NCBI GenBank assembly: GCA_020073145.1
Contig: JAIQFS010000029.1
Coordinates: forward strand, 1 to 62,864
Direction of reading: 5' to 3'
Length of the DNA stretch: 62,864 nucleotides
Origin: Terriglobia bacterium
Lineage (GTDB): Bacteria > Acidobacteriota > Terriglobia > Bryobacterales > Bryobacteraceae
The notes below the pieces were generated by a model. The model saw only the letters and a program-made list of their open reading frames with translations. It did no database searches and had not been told where the DNA came from. Position numbers and translations under genes: made by a program. Below are positions 17,845-27,057 of the stretch, piece by piece; position 1 is the stretch's first letter, and the number at the start of each line of letters is the position of its first letter.

Positions 17845-18717
17845 CTACTTGATGTTGGCGAGGCCTTCCGTCATTTCGATATTCGTTCCCCACGGATCTT
17901 TGATGAACGCGATCGCGATGCCCAGCTGCGGCACCTTGGTGTAGGGACGATCCAGTTTGATGCCCTCGGCTTCGAGTTTCTTGGTAAACGCTTCGAGGTT
18001 CTTGATCTCGAAGCCGATATGATCGATGGCCCGGCCGGTGGTGCCGACGGTCGGCTCGGGCGACGGCGTGAAGTTCAGAACCACGCCGGGCAACTGATCC
18101 TGCACGAACGCGGACCCCGGCCTGGCCGGAAGCATCTGGGCGCCGAACGTCTTGGCGTACCACGCCTGCATTTCGGTGTTCATCTGCCCGAAGAAGTGGA
18201 TGTGATGCAGCTGAATCGGAGCCTTCTGCGATTTGACTTCGACGAACTCGACCTTGACATCCTCCGGACCGAGCGCAAACGCCAGATTCGTCGTCGGGCT
18301 GGAGGCCGCGATGTCGTCGGTCACCTTCACGTTCGCGGCCACCGAATCGGCGGTGATCATTTTGAAGCCGTTCGCCTTAATCTTAGCCACGAGCGGCCGC
18401 AGATCGGGAACGGAAAAGCCGATGTGGTTCACCGTCGTGCCGATCGAGCCGCCCGTCGGCGCCTGCATCGGACGGAAGAAGATCAGCACATTCGGAAACT
18501 TGACGATCTCCTGCTGCCGGTCGCCGGAACCGAACTGGACCACGGTGCCGCCGAGCGTGTCCACATAGAACTTCTTCTGGGCGGCCATGTTGGTCGTGTT
18601 CAGATGGTGGTGCCCATACACCACCGGCCCTTCTCCGGCCACCAGAATCTGCGCCCCGGCAACCGCGGGCGCCCATAGCAGAATGGCGACCCCGATTCCC
18701 GTCGATAAACGTTTCAT
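17845..18717 (-). CDS. Exported VOC (glyoxalase-fold) protein, upstream paralogue
   Basis: The product has 290 residues with a signal peptide ending at AGAQ. Both VOC halves are present: YGHHHLN and VNHIGFSV in the first, LHHIHFFG, IDHIGFEIKN and TNIEMTEGL in the second. It shares its layout and many motifs with the next gene, including the closing WGTNIEMTEGLANI versus WGVSIELTEGLDQI. It is the promoter-proximal member of the pair. Two divergent copies kept side by side suggests either a heterodimer or two related substrates; neither can be settled from sequence. Confidence 0.8.
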   Translation of the reverse strand: MKRLSTGIGVAILLWAPAVAGAQILVAGEGPVVYGHHHLNTTNMAAQKKFYVDTLGGTVVQFGSGDRQQEIVKFPNVLIFFRPMQAPTGGSIGTTVNHIGFSVPDLRPLVAKIKANGFKMITADSVAANVKVTDDIAASSPTTNLAFALGPEDVKVEFVEVKSQKAPIQLHHIHFFGQMNTEMQAWYAKTFGAQMLPARPGSAFVQDQLPGVVLNFTPSPEPTVGTTGRAIDHIGFEIKNLEAFTKKLEAEGIKLDRPYTKVPQLGIAIAFIKDPWGTNIEMTEGLANIK

Positions 18718-18971
18718 GGAAACCTCCAGACCGCCAAGTCTACACGATTTCGGACCGGTGTTTCACGGCGGAGGATCCGGCCGCGCAGGAAATGCGTTCG
18801 GCGCGCCCCCAGGATGGCGGTAACGCACGCAAGCGCGGCGGGGTAGGCGCCAGCCGCCCGATTCTTACGTGTTGAGGTAACCTGAGCGTCAGGACCTCGC
18901 CATGTCCGAACGCCCCACATCCTCTACCCGGATTCTCGCGCCGCTGGAGCGTACGAAAGGGAAGCGCACCT

Positions 18972-19223
18972 ATGTCGCAGAAGAAGATTTCTAGCGGTGT
19001 CGTACACCGGGTGCCCGCGGATTTAAGAGAAGCACTGACATCCGACCCGAAGGCCTTAATGGCATGGGAGGATATCACACCGCTCGCGCGCAACGAGTGG
19101 ATCTGTTGGATTGAGTCAGCGAAGAAAGCGGAAACCCGAGGCCGCCGGATCGAGTGGGGCTGTTCGAGCCTTAAAGATGGAAAACGCCGCCCCTGTTGCT
19201 GGCCCGGATGCTCCCACCGCTAA
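18972..19223 (+). CDS. YdeI/OmpD-associated (OmdA) domain protein, short form
   Basis: The product has only 83 residues, but the pattern is the OmdA domain: VPADLREAL, WEDITPLARNEWICWIESAK, KAETRGRRIEWG, and a Cys tail KRRPCCWPGC. Full YdeI proteins are about 190 residues; single-domain forms of about 80 residues exist, so this need not be a fragment. The role in general is poorly known, with links to membrane stress and cationic peptide resistance in enterobacteria. The two Cys pairs at the end could bind metal. It is followed 42 bases later by the DUF6065-like gene. Confidence 0.7.
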   Translation: MSQKKISSGVVHRVPADLREALTSDPKALMAWEDITPLARNEWICWIESAKKAETRGRRIEWGCSSLKDGKRRPCCWPGCSHR

Positions 19224-19265
19224 TTTCAAGATGAACAAACTCTCCGCCGGTGCGATACTTCGGAG

Positions 19266-20099
19266 ATGGAAGTCGGTCTCTTTCCCAATCCGCGCCGCCC
19301 TGGTGTTGGCCTGCGGCCTAGGCGCGAGGCCCAGCGCCCCCTTCTGCCGCAGCATGCCCGCCACTGTCCCGTGCTGGAAGCCGGAAGCACCGCGGGCTTC
19401 CTGGTCCATCCTCCACTCGCTGAAAAAGAGAGCTTTCAAATCGGGTATGAGGGCGAAGGCCGTTACCAGTTTGTCTACTCGGTGAATACTAAAGCCAACA
19501 CCTGGGAGCCGGTCTTTACCGTGACGTACCTGCTGCCGGTCGGTGGAATCGGCGCCACCAAACGCGAAATCAAGTTGCACATCAAAGACACGCCGGAGAC
19601 CCGGGAAATCGCCCACCTGATGCCCGGGATGTTCATCTCCGCGGAGGATATGGGGACGCCGGCGGGCGCCGTGACGCTGCGGGGAGCGTGGAACTTCCAG
19701 ACTCCGGCGGGATGGGACACCGTGTACACTCCGGTCTTCAACCTAATCGAGCGGCCCTTCGCCCCCATGCTGGTGATCCGGGTCGAGACCGATTGGTATG
19801 TCCACGACACCGAGTTCCGCTACGTCCTCCAGCCGGGCGAAACGATTTCCGCGTCCCACAGCATGCCGATCGGCCAGGTGATGTTTGTGCCCCGCGAAGA
19901 GGTCACCTTCCGCGACGGCACGGAAGCGGAGATCGCGGCTCGGCACCAATCGAGCCAGGCGTTCACCGATGAAAAAGCGAGGACGAAGATCAAGACGCCC
20001 TACGGAATGGAGTACAGCCCGCACTATCAGCGCACCAGCCGGCAGATGAAGACGGCCGAGCCGCGGGTTGGGGAAGCGGAGGGCGAGCCGACGGCTTAG
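19266..20099 (+). CDS. DUF6065-like protein of unknown function
   Basis: The product has 277 residues. The core from about residue 28 (LPQHARHCPVLEAGSTAGF) through ETDWYVHD and PIGQVMFVP resembles DUF6065 proteins, which have no assigned function. The first 25 residues are Arg/Pro-rich and may not be translated; the start at ATG 19266 is only the longest sensible choice. There is no signal peptide or membrane segment. It lies in a stretch (18.9-20.7 kb) with small accessory-type genes and a broken antitoxin, so it may have been acquired. Confidence 0.55.
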   Translation: MEVGLFPNPRRPGVGLRPRREAQRPLLPQHARHCPVLEAGSTAGFLVHPPLAEKESFQIGYEGEGRYQFVYSVNTKANTWEPVFTVTYLLPVGGIGATKREIKLHIKDTPETREIAHLMPGMFISAEDMGTPAGAVTLRGAWNFQTPAGWDTVYTPVFNLIERPFAPMLVIRVETDWYVHDTEFRYVLQPGETISASHSMPIGQVMFVPREEVTFRDGTEAEIAARHQSSQAFTDEKARTKIKTPYGMEYSPHYQRTSRQMKTAEPRVGEAEGEPTA

Positions 20100-20182
20100 G
20101 CGGAACCGAAGATAGAACCCGGGCCGGGATGCCGGGCAGAAGAAGGATGACCTCGCCCGGCGCCTGCGAGGGGAGTGAAGCG

Positions 20183-20520
20183 ATGAGGAAGAAACCGATC
20201 GTCATGCCCAAGATCGTGACCGAAGCACAGGAAGCGGATTGGTGGGCCAGTCGCGCAGGCCGCGAGTTCGTCAGGCAGAAGTCGGCCGGAATCGGGAAGA
20301 AAAGAGGCGCGCCGAGGGGCTCGCGTCTTGTCGGTCAGTTGAACAAGGCCGCCAGCGTCCAGATTGCGTGCGCTTGCCCGAACCCGACGTAGCGAAGGCC
20401 CGGGAACTCGCAAACGCGCAAGGGCATCGGATACCAGCCCCTCCTCAAGATGCTGGTCCATGAAGGGCTTCGCCGCGAAGCCCGCAGGGCGCGACCGCGT
20501 GGGATTTGCGGGGATGGTCC
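20183..20520 (+). pseudogene. Decayed CopG-type antitoxin gene with two frameshifts
   Basis: From ATG 20183 (GGGGAG ahead) the reading gives VTEAQEADWWASRAGREFV and GSRLVGQLNKAASVQIA, typical for CopG/BrnA-like antitoxins. Near 20372 one base appears to be missing: the continuation RLPEPDVAKAREL lies in the next frame. Near 20412-20420 the frame shifts again to GIGYQPLLKMLVHEGLRREA, the ribbon-helix-helix C-terminal part. The gene therefore cannot make the full protein. No toxin partner is visible upstream or downstream, so this is the remnant of a toxin-antitoxin pair. A double sequencing error is the alternative. Confidence 0.7.
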
Positions 20521-20770
20521 ACTACATTCCCAAACTCAGCTGCGGCATTGGTGCTGCATTTGGAGGTTTCGTAGTCTGTCCCCGAAACTCCCCGGCAAAC
20601 TGCACTGCGTCGCTGCCAGCCAGGAAGGTCCGGATCTGCTCCAGGCTCGTGGCTTCCGAATCGCCCATGCTGTTCATCAATCCCCTGCATCCCGTTCCTC
20701 GCCTTCAGGCTCATCTTGCATGAGACAAGAGTGAGCTCGGCGCACGATACTGGACTGATACGATGATCGT

Positions 20771-22351
20771 ATGCGCCTGGCAGCCTTGACGTTCGTCGCT
20801 CTTTCCGCGCTGACTGGATTCAGCCAAACCCCTCCTGCCGAGCCCCGCTTCGAAATCGCCGACGTCCACGCGAGCGGTCCTGCCTTGAACTCATTTACGT
20901 ACGTATCGGGCGGCCTGCTGCGCGGCGACCACTATGACCTTCGCAAGGCCACTCTGTTCGACCTGATTCGGATGGCTTATCCGGTGGCTCCGGAAAATAT
21001 TGTGGGAGGGCCGAACTGGCTTGAGTTTGACCGCTTCGACATTGCCGCGCGGGCGCCGGCGGAATCTTCGCCGGAGACCGTTCGTAGGATGCTGCAGGCG
21101 TTGCTCGCCGAACGCTTTCATCTGGCTGTCCACACTGAGATGCGGCCGATTCCTGCCTATGTATTGTCGCTCGGCAAGACCAAACCGAAGCTCACCGAGT
21201 CGGCGGGCGAAGGCGATGCCGAATGCCAGTGGGTGCGGGAACCGTCCGGGGCCGCTTTGGTTACCTACACCTGCCGCAACATCAGTATGGCGACGTTCGC
21301 CTCACGGCTGCGAACCGCTGCCGGGGACTATCTGAAGGAGCCCGTGATTGACAACACAGGGCTCGAAGGGAATTGGGATTTCACCCTGCGATGGAGCCAG
21401 CGCGCGCAGGTGCTGCCGGACGGGGCCAAACGAACCACCATAGCGGATGCGGTCGAAAAGGACCTGGGGCTGAACTTGGCGCTGCGCGACGCGCCTGCAC
21501 CCGTACTCGTCATTGACCGCGCCGACAAGCCAACGCCCAATGCGGCCGATATTGCGCAACGGCTGCCGGCGCGTGAGCTGACCTTCGAGGTAGCCACCGT
21601 GAGACTGAACAAGACTCCGCAGACCCTGCCATTTCGTGTCACCCGCGGAGGTTTGCAAATCCCGTCAGCGCCATTGAAGACCGTGCTCGGTTTCGCCTGG
21701 GATATGAATACGATCCACACGAGCGAAAGGTTCATCGGTCTGCCGAAGGACATCGACTCGGTCGATGTGGCGATTGACGCGCGGACGACCAAGGACGCCA
21801 ACGCTCCGGGACTGGAGGCCACCGCCGAGGTGGATGACGATCTCCGAGCCATGACGCGCGCCTTGTTGACCGAGCGCTTCCAGATGAAATGGCACTATGA
21901 AAACCGCCTCATGGACGGCTACTCTTTGGTGCCAGCGAAACCGAAACTGAAGCGGGCCGACCCGCCCAATCGCGCCGGGTGCCATGAGGCGCGCACCATG
22001 GCCCATGATCCGAGGGACACAAACCCGTTGCTCACCACGGTGATCTCGTGCAGGAGTGTCACCATCGCTCAATTCGCTTCGAGACTTCAACAGATCGACG
22101 ACCACCAGTTTGCTTATCCCGTAGAGGATGCGACCGGCATCGAGGGAACCTTTGATTTTGATCTCAGCTTCACCTCCGCGAGGCTGCTGGATCGGCCCAT
22201 GGTTCGAGCCGACGGCGAAGCGGAACTGAACGGCGCGGTGTCGCTTGCCGAGGCCCTCAACAAACAGCTCGGCCTCAGGCTCGAAAAGCGCAAACGCATC
22301 CTTCCGGCCGTGGTGATCGATCACATGGAGCTGACGCCGGCGGAAAATTGA
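20771..22351 (+). CDS. TIGR03435 family protein with two tandem domains
   Basis: The product has 526 residues with a signal peptide ending at GFSQ. The TIGR03435 domain occurs twice. The first (about 25-255) contains RFEIADVHAS, LFDLIRMAYPV, RRMLQALLAERFHL and a VLVIDRADKP end. The second (about 270-526) contains LTFEVATVRLN, MTRALLTERFQMKWHYE and VVIDHMELTPAEN. Most members have one domain of about 250-300 residues, so this is an internal duplication. The function is unknown; the family is greatly expanded in Solibacter, which is the best taxonomic clue in the window. A second single-domain member is at 43843. Confidence 0.85.
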   Translation: MRLAALTFVALSALTGFSQTPPAEPRFEIADVHASGPALNSFTYVSGGLLRGDHYDLRKATLFDLIRMAYPVAPENIVGGPNWLEFDRFDIAARAPAESSPETVRRMLQALLAERFHLAVHTEMRPIPAYVLSLGKTKPKLTESAGEGDAECQWVREPSGAALVTYTCRNISMATFASRLRTAAGDYLKEPVIDNTGLEGNWDFTLRWSQRAQVLPDGAKRTTIADAVEKDLGLNLALRDAPAPVLVIDRADKPTPNAADIAQRLPARELTFEVATVRLNKTPQTLPFRVTRGGLQIPSAPLKTVLGFAWDMNTIHTSERFIGLPKDIDSVDVAIDARTTKDANAPGLEATAEVDDDLRAMTRALLTERFQMKWHYENRLMDGYSLVPAKPKLKRADPPNRAGCHEARTMAHDPRDTNPLLTTVISCRSVTIAQFASRLQQIDDHQFAYPVEDATGIEGTFDFDLSFTSARLLDRPMVRADGEAELNGAVSLAEALNKQLGLRLEKRKRILPAVVIDHMELTPAEN

Positions 22352-22482
22352 GCCACTTCGCCGATTGGCGTCCTAAGGCGATGGGACACCAGACTCTCGC
22401 CTCCCCGCTTCCGATATACTCTCTCTATCGAACTGGCCCAAAGATCGGACCGGCCAGTCCGACATCGTCCGGTTAACGCGAC

Positions 22483-24237
22483 ATGAACGTCCGCAAGCTG
22501 CTCGACTGGCGCAAGCTGCTCATCTATTCGCATCGATGGCTGGGCATCGGCATCATTGTCATGTTCCTGGTCTGGACCTTCTCCGGCGTGGTCCTCATGT
22601 ATTACGGCCACCCGCAAATCACCATGGGAGAGCGCCTGCTGCGGCTGGAGCCCCTCGACTTTTCCACGGCAACCATCACGCCGGCTCAGGCGGCGGCGAA
22701 CGCCGGTATCAAACCGTATCGTGTGCGATTGTCCATGTACGACGGCCGGCCCGTGTACCGGCTCACCCGGGTCAGCATCGGCAACTGGTCCGCCGTCTAC
22801 GCGGACACCGGCGAAGTCCTTCCCCGCATGGGTCGCGAGCAGGCTTTCGAGTGGATGAAGCAATTCGTTCCCGAATCCGCTTCCACCCTGACCTACGATG
22901 CCTATCTGCCGGGACCCGACGAGTTCACTCGAATTCCCACGCTGGCCGGCTTCGCTCCGCTGCATCGCATTGCCATGAACGACCCCGCCGGCACGGAATA
23001 CTACGTTTCCGAAAAGAGTAACGACATCGTTCAGAAGACGGACCGCAAAGGCCGCATTCTCGCCGTTTCCGGCTACATCCTGCACAACCTGTTCTTCTTT
23101 CGGCAGCGCGCCTGGTGGACGCCGTTCCTCGACTTCATCGCCTGGACCGCTATGCTCATGGCGCTGACCGGCATCGTCCTCGGCATCTGGCGCGTGGCGC
23201 TGAAGCCGCGATTTCGCCACAAAGGCGTTCTCTCCTACACGCCCTACTCCAGTTGGATGAAGTGGCACCATTATGCCGGCCTGCTCTTTGGCGTGTTTTC
23301 GATCTCCTGGATCCTGAGCGGTATGATCCCCATCAGCACGTTCCCCGTCCCCGGGTGGACCAACGTTTCCAAGCGCGTCGAAAGCAACGGCGAGGGTTTC
23401 CTCATGGGGAATCCCGTCATTTCTCCCCGGTCCACCATGACGAAGGCCATGGCGCGCGCCATCACGGGCGGCCCCTTGAACTTGCAGCCGCTCGCAATGG
23501 AAGACGTGCGGAATGCCATTGGGAAGATCCGGGAACGGTTCGCTCCCAAGGAAGTGGAACTCATCCAGTTTCGAGGCGAGCCGTACTTTCTTGCCTACCA
23601 GCCGCCTACAAACAAAGAGGAAGCCGAGCGGTGGCACACGAACAATTCGATCAACGTCGTCAATCTCCCGCAGGATAACCCGCACCTGTTCGTCTCCATC
23701 CGCCATCCGGAGAACGGCGTCACCACCTCATTCAGCCGGGAAGTGATGGAACAGGCGTCCCGGGAAGCGATGCCGAACGTTCCGGTGATCGCGAGCGAAT
23801 GGCTCACGGGTTACGACAATTACTATCACCAGACGACCCCGTCCTTCGAACTGGGCCGCCACAAGCCGGCTTACGTGCTACCGGTGCTGCGCGTTCGCTA
23901 TAACGACGACAACCAGACGTGGCTGTATTTCACGCCGTCCCTCGCCCAGATGGTGAAGTTCGACAAGCGCGACCGCGCGAACCGTTGGGCCTACTATGGT
24001 CTGCATGTGATGGACTGGCCGGGCCTGTTCCAGCGCCGGCCGTTATGGGACATCGTGACGATCGCCTTGCTGGCAGGCTTGGCAGCAATGGGGATCACGA
24101 CGCTGCTACCGGCCTTCCGCCGGCTGAGGAGGCACGCGGCTCGCGGATGGAAATCGGCGTTTCCTCCGAAACGGGCGCGGACTACGGAAAGCCTCGACTG
24201 GGCTATGTCCAAGCGCGATCGCATTGCCGGAGACTGA
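22483..24237 (+). CDS. PepSY-associated membrane protein
   Basis: The product has 584 residues with four likely membrane helices: about 18-42 (GIIVMFLVWTFSGVVLMYYG), 212-236, 262-282 and 520-542. The large loops between the helices contain PepSY-type domains (for example DVRNAIGKIRERFAPKEVELI). Such proteins span the inner membrane with extracytoplasmic PepSY domains; some act as ferric-siderophore or metal reductases, and conserved His residues here (YSHRWLG, WHHYAGLL) would suit heme binding. It stands alone between TIGR03435 and DUF1569 genes. The precise function is open. Confidence 0.8.
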   Translation: MNVRKLLDWRKLLIYSHRWLGIGIIVMFLVWTFSGVVLMYYGHPQITMGERLLRLEPLDFSTATITPAQAAANAGIKPYRVRLSMYDGRPVYRLTRVSIGNWSAVYADTGEVLPRMGREQAFEWMKQFVPESASTLTYDAYLPGPDEFTRIPTLAGFAPLHRIAMNDPAGTEYYVSEKSNDIVQKTDRKGRILAVSGYILHNLFFFRQRAWWTPFLDFIAWTAMLMALTGIVLGIWRVALKPRFRHKGVLSYTPYSSWMKWHHYAGLLFGVFSISWILSGMIPISTFPVPGWTNVSKRVESNGEGFLMGNPVISPRSTMTKAMARAITGGPLNLQPLAMEDVRNAIGKIRERFAPKEVELIQFRGEPYFLAYQPPTNKEEAERWHTNNSINVVNLPQDNPHLFVSIRHPENGVTTSFSREVMEQASREAMPNVPVIASEWLTGYDNYYHQTTPSFELGRHKPAYVLPVLRVRYNDDNQTWLYFTPSLAQMVKFDKRDRANRWAYYGLHVMDWPGLFQRRPLWDIVTIALLAGLAAMGITTLLPAFRRLRRHAARGWKSAFPPKRARTTESLDWAMSKRDRIAGD

Positions 24238-24422
24238 CTGCCCAGTAGTCGAAGGCACTGAAAGGCCCGGCCGGCACTAGAGGGGGCAGTCCCGCTCGTT
24301 TCGTGACTGCAGGTAGCGGGTCACGGGCGACGTGCTGTAGATATCGGGCCACAGAGCGCGCGGTGGCAGGCCAGAAGAATTGAGTGGACTTGGCTATTCT
24401 GATTTCAAGGCGACACGTAGAC

Positions 24423-24878
24423 ATGAAGAACCTTTTCGATGCGACGATGGCGAATCAGATCAAGGTCCGGCTGGGGAAATTGGAGCCGCAGAGTGAGAGG
24501 CGCTGGGGCAAGATGACGGCAGCTCAGATGCTGGCACACTGTTCCAGGAGTATGCAGTGGGCCGTGGGAGAAGTGGTGCCCGAAAAGGGAGCGTTACCCG
24601 TACGGCTGATGGGGCGGCTGGTGAAGCCGATGGTGTTTCGCAACGAAGACCCGCTCCGGAAGAATTCGCCGACAGCGAAGAGCCTCATTGTGGCGGATGG
24701 ACGAGATTTGGCCGAGGAACGGGAGCGGTTATCGCGATTGATTGACAAGTTTGCGGCGGGAGGGGCCTCGGGGTGTACGACGAATCCGCATAGTTTCTTC
24801 AGCAAGATGACCCCGGAGGAGTGGGCGATCTTGATGTACAAACATCTCGACCATCATTTGCGGCAGTTTGGCGTCTGA
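24423..24878 (+). CDS. DUF1569 (DinB-like) protein
   Basis: The product has 151 residues and no signal peptide. The pattern AAQMLAHCSRSMQWAVG, NPHSFFSKMTPEEWAILMYKHLDHHLRQFGV is that of DUF1569, a four-helix DinB-like fold. The His residues in these strings are positioned to bind one metal ion. Related DinB proteins use thiol cofactors such as bacillithiol or mycothiol, but no substrate is known here. ATG 24423 is chosen as the start because the family begins there; a frame from 24384 adds an unconserved leader. It is convergent with the SMP-30-like gene, 44 bases apart. Confidence 0.8.
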   Translation: MKNLFDATMANQIKVRLGKLEPQSERRWGKMTAAQMLAHCSRSMQWAVGEVVPEKGALPVRLMGRLVKPMVFRNEDPLRKNSPTAKSLIVADGRDLAEERERLSRLIDKFAAGGASGCTTNPHSFFSKMTPEEWAILMYKHLDHHLRQFGV

Positions 24879-24922
24879 CCGCCTCAAAACCGGCGCAGGC
24901 CGGCTGAACCGCCCAGCCGCCC

Positions 24923-26011
24923 CTACTTCGCGCGCCCGGTATACCCCTGCGCCATCGTCGGAATGGCGATGATGCGGTTTCGCGCGCTGGGCGTTCCCCA
25001 TCCGCCGTAAAACACGATACCGAAGAGCGTCTTCTTGTCGCGGCCCCCGAAGAACGTTCCGTGCAGTCCTTGCGGCCCGGGGATGGTGCCGGCGAATTTT
25101 CCATCGGCAGCGAAGACATCCACGGACTTGCCCGTCGCAATATAAACGCGGCCCTGCTGATCCACGGCGGAACCGTCGCCGCCCTCGCCGCCCCGCAACT
25201 TGCCGAACTCGCGCTGGTTGGCCAGCGAACCGTCCGGCTTCACGTCGAACGCGAAGACCGTTGCGCCGTTCGTGACGTAGAGCGTCTTTTCATCCGGACT
25301 GAGGATGATGCCGTTGGCGAGTGGAACATCCTTCCCATACTGCGAGACCACGCCTTTCGGGTCGGCATAGAAGACGCCGCTGCCGGTGGCTCCCGTCACG
25401 GAGAAATACACGCCGCCGCGCGCGTCGGCCATCAAATCGTTCACCACGCCACCGACGCATTCGAGTGGCTCTCCCTGGAACGAATGCGCCAACATCTTCC
25501 GCTGCGGCTCCAGTTGTTCGATGGCCGAGCCGAGCCCGCGTTCGGCGACGAACAGCGCGCCGTTCTTGCTGCGCGACACCGCACCGGCCGTGTTGATGTC
25601 GCGGTAGGCAATCTTGGCGAGACCGGTCGATGGGTCCATTTGCATGACATTGCCCGCGTCGTTGTTTGCGAACAGCACCGTGCCGTTGTCTCCTGCGATG
25701 GGGCCGTCCACGTTATTGCCTTCCCACGACCAGACGACCTTCCACGACTGCCCTGCGGCGAGAACGCCGGGAATGGCGGTCGTGGCGGGAAGCACCGGAT
25801 CCGGTGGCGCCGCGTTCGCGCCCGCCGACTGGCTGATGGGAATCCCAAACGGCTTGGGCGGAGTCTTGCACTGCGCCAGCACCTTCTTGATGCCGGGATT
25901 CTGCCAGCTCTGCAGGCTGTTGCCGCGCGGAAACGAAGACGACGGGCTCTGCGCAGAAACCCCCGCCACCGTGCCGGCAACGGCCACGGCAAGAGCGAGT
26001 CGCGACCTCAT
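24923..26011 (-). CDS. Secreted SMP-30/gluconolactonase-like beta-propeller
   Basis: The product has 362 residues with a signal peptide ending at AGVSAQ. Beta-propeller blades typical of SMP-30/LRE proteins are visible: DGPIAGDNGTVLFANND, VNDLMADARGGVYFSV, LANGIILSPDEKTLYVTN and GDGSAVDQQGRVYIAT. The metal-binding residues Asn-Asp and Asn of the family are present, but the first ligand, usually Glu in an EGP motif, is Asp. The expected activity is lactone hydrolysis. Its ATG overlaps the stop of the upstream hydrolase gene (TAATG), so the two are translationally coupled and probably act on the same substrate. Confidence 0.82.
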   Translation of the reverse strand: MRSRLALAVAVAGTVAGVSAQSPSSSFPRGNSLQSWQNPGIKKVLAQCKTPPKPFGIPISQSAGANAAPPDPVLPATTAIPGVLAAGQSWKVVWSWEGNNVDGPIAGDNGTVLFANNDAGNVMQMDPSTGLAKIAYRDINTAGAVSRSKNGALFVAERGLGSAIEQLEPQRKMLAHSFQGEPLECVGGVVNDLMADARGGVYFSVTGATGSGVFYADPKGVVSQYGKDVPLANGIILSPDEKTLYVTNGATVFAFDVKPDGSLANQREFGKLRGGEGGDGSAVDQQGRVYIATGKSVDVFAADGKFAGTIPGPQGLHGTFFGGRDKKTLFGIVFYGGWGTPSARNRIIAIPTMAQGYTGRAK

Positions 26012-26946
26012 TATTTGATTCCCTTCGATTTCGCGTCCCAGTTCGAATCCGTGCACAGGCTGCAGTCCTTGCCCACGAAACTCTTGCCGGCCTTCTTGTC
26101 GCCTTTGAGCGTCCACAGGAGCCAGTTCGACGCGACATTGGCGAACTCACCGCCGCCCGGATGAAAGTAGGTCGCGCTGTGGCCGGCATTGTGCCGCGAG
26201 CCGTAGAAGGCCGGCACCTGGTTGATGGCTTCGAACGTCGCCAACGACGCCCCCATCAGGAAGTCGGGCTCGCCGCCGTTGAGCAGCAGCACCGGCCCGT
26301 GCAGTTTGGGCAACGCGTCCGCCGTGGGTTGTGGCGACGGGCCGCCGCGCCCGGCGTTGCCCTGCGCCTGCCCGGCGGGCGGAGTCTGCACGCCGGAATT
26401 GAACACACCGATCGTCTGGACGCGGGGATCGGCGCCGAGCGTCAGCGAGAGAAATCCTCCGCACGACGTGCCCATCACCGCCACTTTGTCCACTGCGATC
26501 TTGCCGTTCAGCGGCGAGCCGGTCCGTCCGTTTTCTTTCGCGGCCCAGTCGATCGCGCTGCGCATGTCATCGGCGTTCTCCTGCCGTCGCGCGGCGCCTT
26601 CCTGAGGAACCGTGCCGATCACCAGGACGCCGTGCGAAGCGATGGTGGTGAGAAAGCCCGAGAAGTTCTTGCTGTCAATGTTACAGCCGCCGTTGCCCCA
26701 CACCATCACCGGCAGGGTGTCCTTCTTCGGAAACGCGTCCAGCTCCGCCGGGCGGTAGACGTGAAGGCCGGGCGATTCGAACGCGGGCTCGGACGTGACC
26801 TGGTACGGCCCGGGCTCCGCCTTCGGGGCCCCTTCGAGCGGCAACGCCCGCGAAATCATCTCGCGGGTGATACCGGGCGGCTGCGCGAGGCAAACGCCGG
26901 CGACTGTGAGCAGTACTGCGGCTGCAGCAACGATCGTCTTATGCAT
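26011..26946 (-). CDS. Secreted alpha/beta hydrolase (dienelactone hydrolase/PET hydrolase-like)
   Basis: The product has 311 residues with a signal peptide ending at GVCLAQ. The nucleophile Ser is in VMGTSCGGFLS, the acid in LNGGEPDFLMG and the His in SRHNAGHSATYF. An oxyanion loop VMVWGNGGCN precedes them. The C-terminus carries a Cys pair in GKDCSLCTD that may form a disulfide. It is the first gene of a two-gene transcript with the SMP-30-like lactonase. Ester or lactone cleavage in the periplasm is the likely role; the true substrate is unknown. Confidence 0.8.
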   Translation of the reverse strand: MHKTIVAAAAVLLTVAGVCLAQPPGITREMISRALPLEGAPKAEPGPYQVTSEPAFESPGLHVYRPAELDAFPKKDTLPVMVWGNGGCNIDSKNFSGFLTTIASHGVLVIGTVPQEGAARRQENADDMRSAIDWAAKENGRTGSPLNGKIAVDKVAVMGTSCGGFLSLTLGADPRVQTIGVFNSGVQTPPAGQAQGNAGRGGPSPQPTADALPKLHGPVLLLNGGEPDFLMGASLATFEAINQVPAFYGSRHNAGHSATYFHPGGGEFANVASNWLLWTLKGDKKAGKSFVGKDCSLCTDSNWDAKSKGIK

Positions 26947-27057
26947 GGTCCGTCTCCTCCGGAAGCGGGATTCCAATTGAGATCGACAACGCCCGGGCCG
27001 GTAGGCCTGGATCGAAGTGTCGTTTGTCAATTATGACACTCCCTACACTCGTTCGGT

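Noticed and set aside
22321-23706. Minus-strand frame opposite the PepSY gene
   Set aside because: It has no family motifs, while the plus strand has four membrane helices and PepSY domains.
24890-24903. Small GC hairpin with four A on its left as a terminator for the SMP-30-like gene
   Set aside because: The stem has only five pairs and the T-run on the minus strand is only four, so it is too weak to list as a terminator.
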